DNA of 64,000 nucleotides, from NCBI GenBank assembly GCA_022448315.1, contig JAKVCA010000019.1, positions 1 through 64,000 on the forward strand, written 5' to 3'. Source of the DNA: Pirellulaceae bacterium. Its GTDB lineage: Bacteria; Planctomycetota; Planctomycetia; Pirellulales; Pirellulaceae. This document shows, in pieces, positions 63,946-64,000 of the stretch. The translations under genes were made by a program, and so were the position numbers. The notes beneath the pieces are model-generated. The model was given only the letters and a program-made list of their open reading frames with translations. It was not told the DNA's origin and ran no database searches. Numbering within the stretch: position 1 is the first letter of the stretch; each line of letters starts with the position of its first letter.

Positions 63946-64000
63946 CCTTGCCGATAAAATAAAATCGTTCTGAGGGTTTTGTAGTGTCGCGCCGCCATGC

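Noticed and set aside
63813-63998. 61-codon frame at the right edge
   Set aside because: It spans the 12-bp duplication and shows no family; probably part of the upstream region of the secreted protein gene.

Overview
The window looks like chromosomal DNA from a member of the Planctomycetota, probably Pirellulales-like. The evidence is the combination of families: the paired TIGR03546/TIGR03545 genes, a DUF1570-type gene (here broken), DUF6263-like and DUF2752 proteins, a two-subunit glycine decarboxylase (gcvPA/gcvPB), an FHA protein, an ECF sigma/anti-sigma pair and many secreted proteins with no wider relatives I can name. Nearly everything is core chromosome. I see no integrase, transposase, phage gene, CRISPR array, rRNA or tRNA.

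Layout. 1-5095 (minus): an unknown partial gene, a lipoprotein, a DUF2752 membrane protein, a small charged protein, an ECF sigma factor with its anti-sigma factor, and an FHA protein. 5385-14773 (minus): YhaM-like nuclease, RNase R, then gcvT-gcvH-gcvPA-gcvPB and a lipoyl-attachment enzyme, closed by a terminator. 15194-19015 (plus): a four-gene sugar-nucleotide/glycosyltransferase cluster. 19012-26894: M14 carboxypeptidase and ApgM-type phosphoglycerate mutase (minus), then glucose-6-phosphate isomerase, a UPF0173 hydrolase and a secreted protein (plus). 26943-33628: a lone GspF-like protein with a secreted partner, a decayed DUF1570 gene, and glgC followed by two membrane genes. 34072-36332 (plus): the TIGR03546/TIGR03545 pair. 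36418-48418 (minus): alaS, a protease-like PDZ protein, recA, a ferredoxin, rpoN and the dnaX-ybaB-recR group. 48604-55908 (mostly plus): a HisN-type phosphatase, a short UvrC/Cho-like GIY-YIG protein, murB (minus), a Tat-exported isomerase-fold protein, cinA and an Nramp-like transporter. 55977-63786 (minus): a LolD/LolC-type ABC transporter, lysS, a diadenylate-cyclase/acetyltransferase/small-membrane-protein operon, and a large secreted protein.

How the genes work together. The gcv cluster is a complete glycine cleavage set apart from the shared L protein, and it carries its own lipoylation enzyme. dnaX-ybaB-recR, recA and the GIY-YIG protein form a replication and repair group. apgM, pgi and glgC handle hexose phosphate and glycogen metabolism. 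The 15194-19015 cluster probably makes and transfers a surface sugar.

The points most worth a second look are: a DUF1570 gene broken by three single-base deletions in homopolymers plus one nonsense codon; a perfect 30-bp palindrome inside a coding region; protein families in which key residues appear to be missing (the protease-like PDZ protein, the Nramp-like transporter, the CinA C-domain, MurB); a diadenylate cyclase with archaeal DacZ-like architecture in a tightly overlapping operon; a LipM-type cysteine in the lipoate enzyme; four short tandem duplications in intergenic spacers; and an intergenic region around 14822-14987 rich in inverted repeats. I did not find a clearly new multi-gene system.
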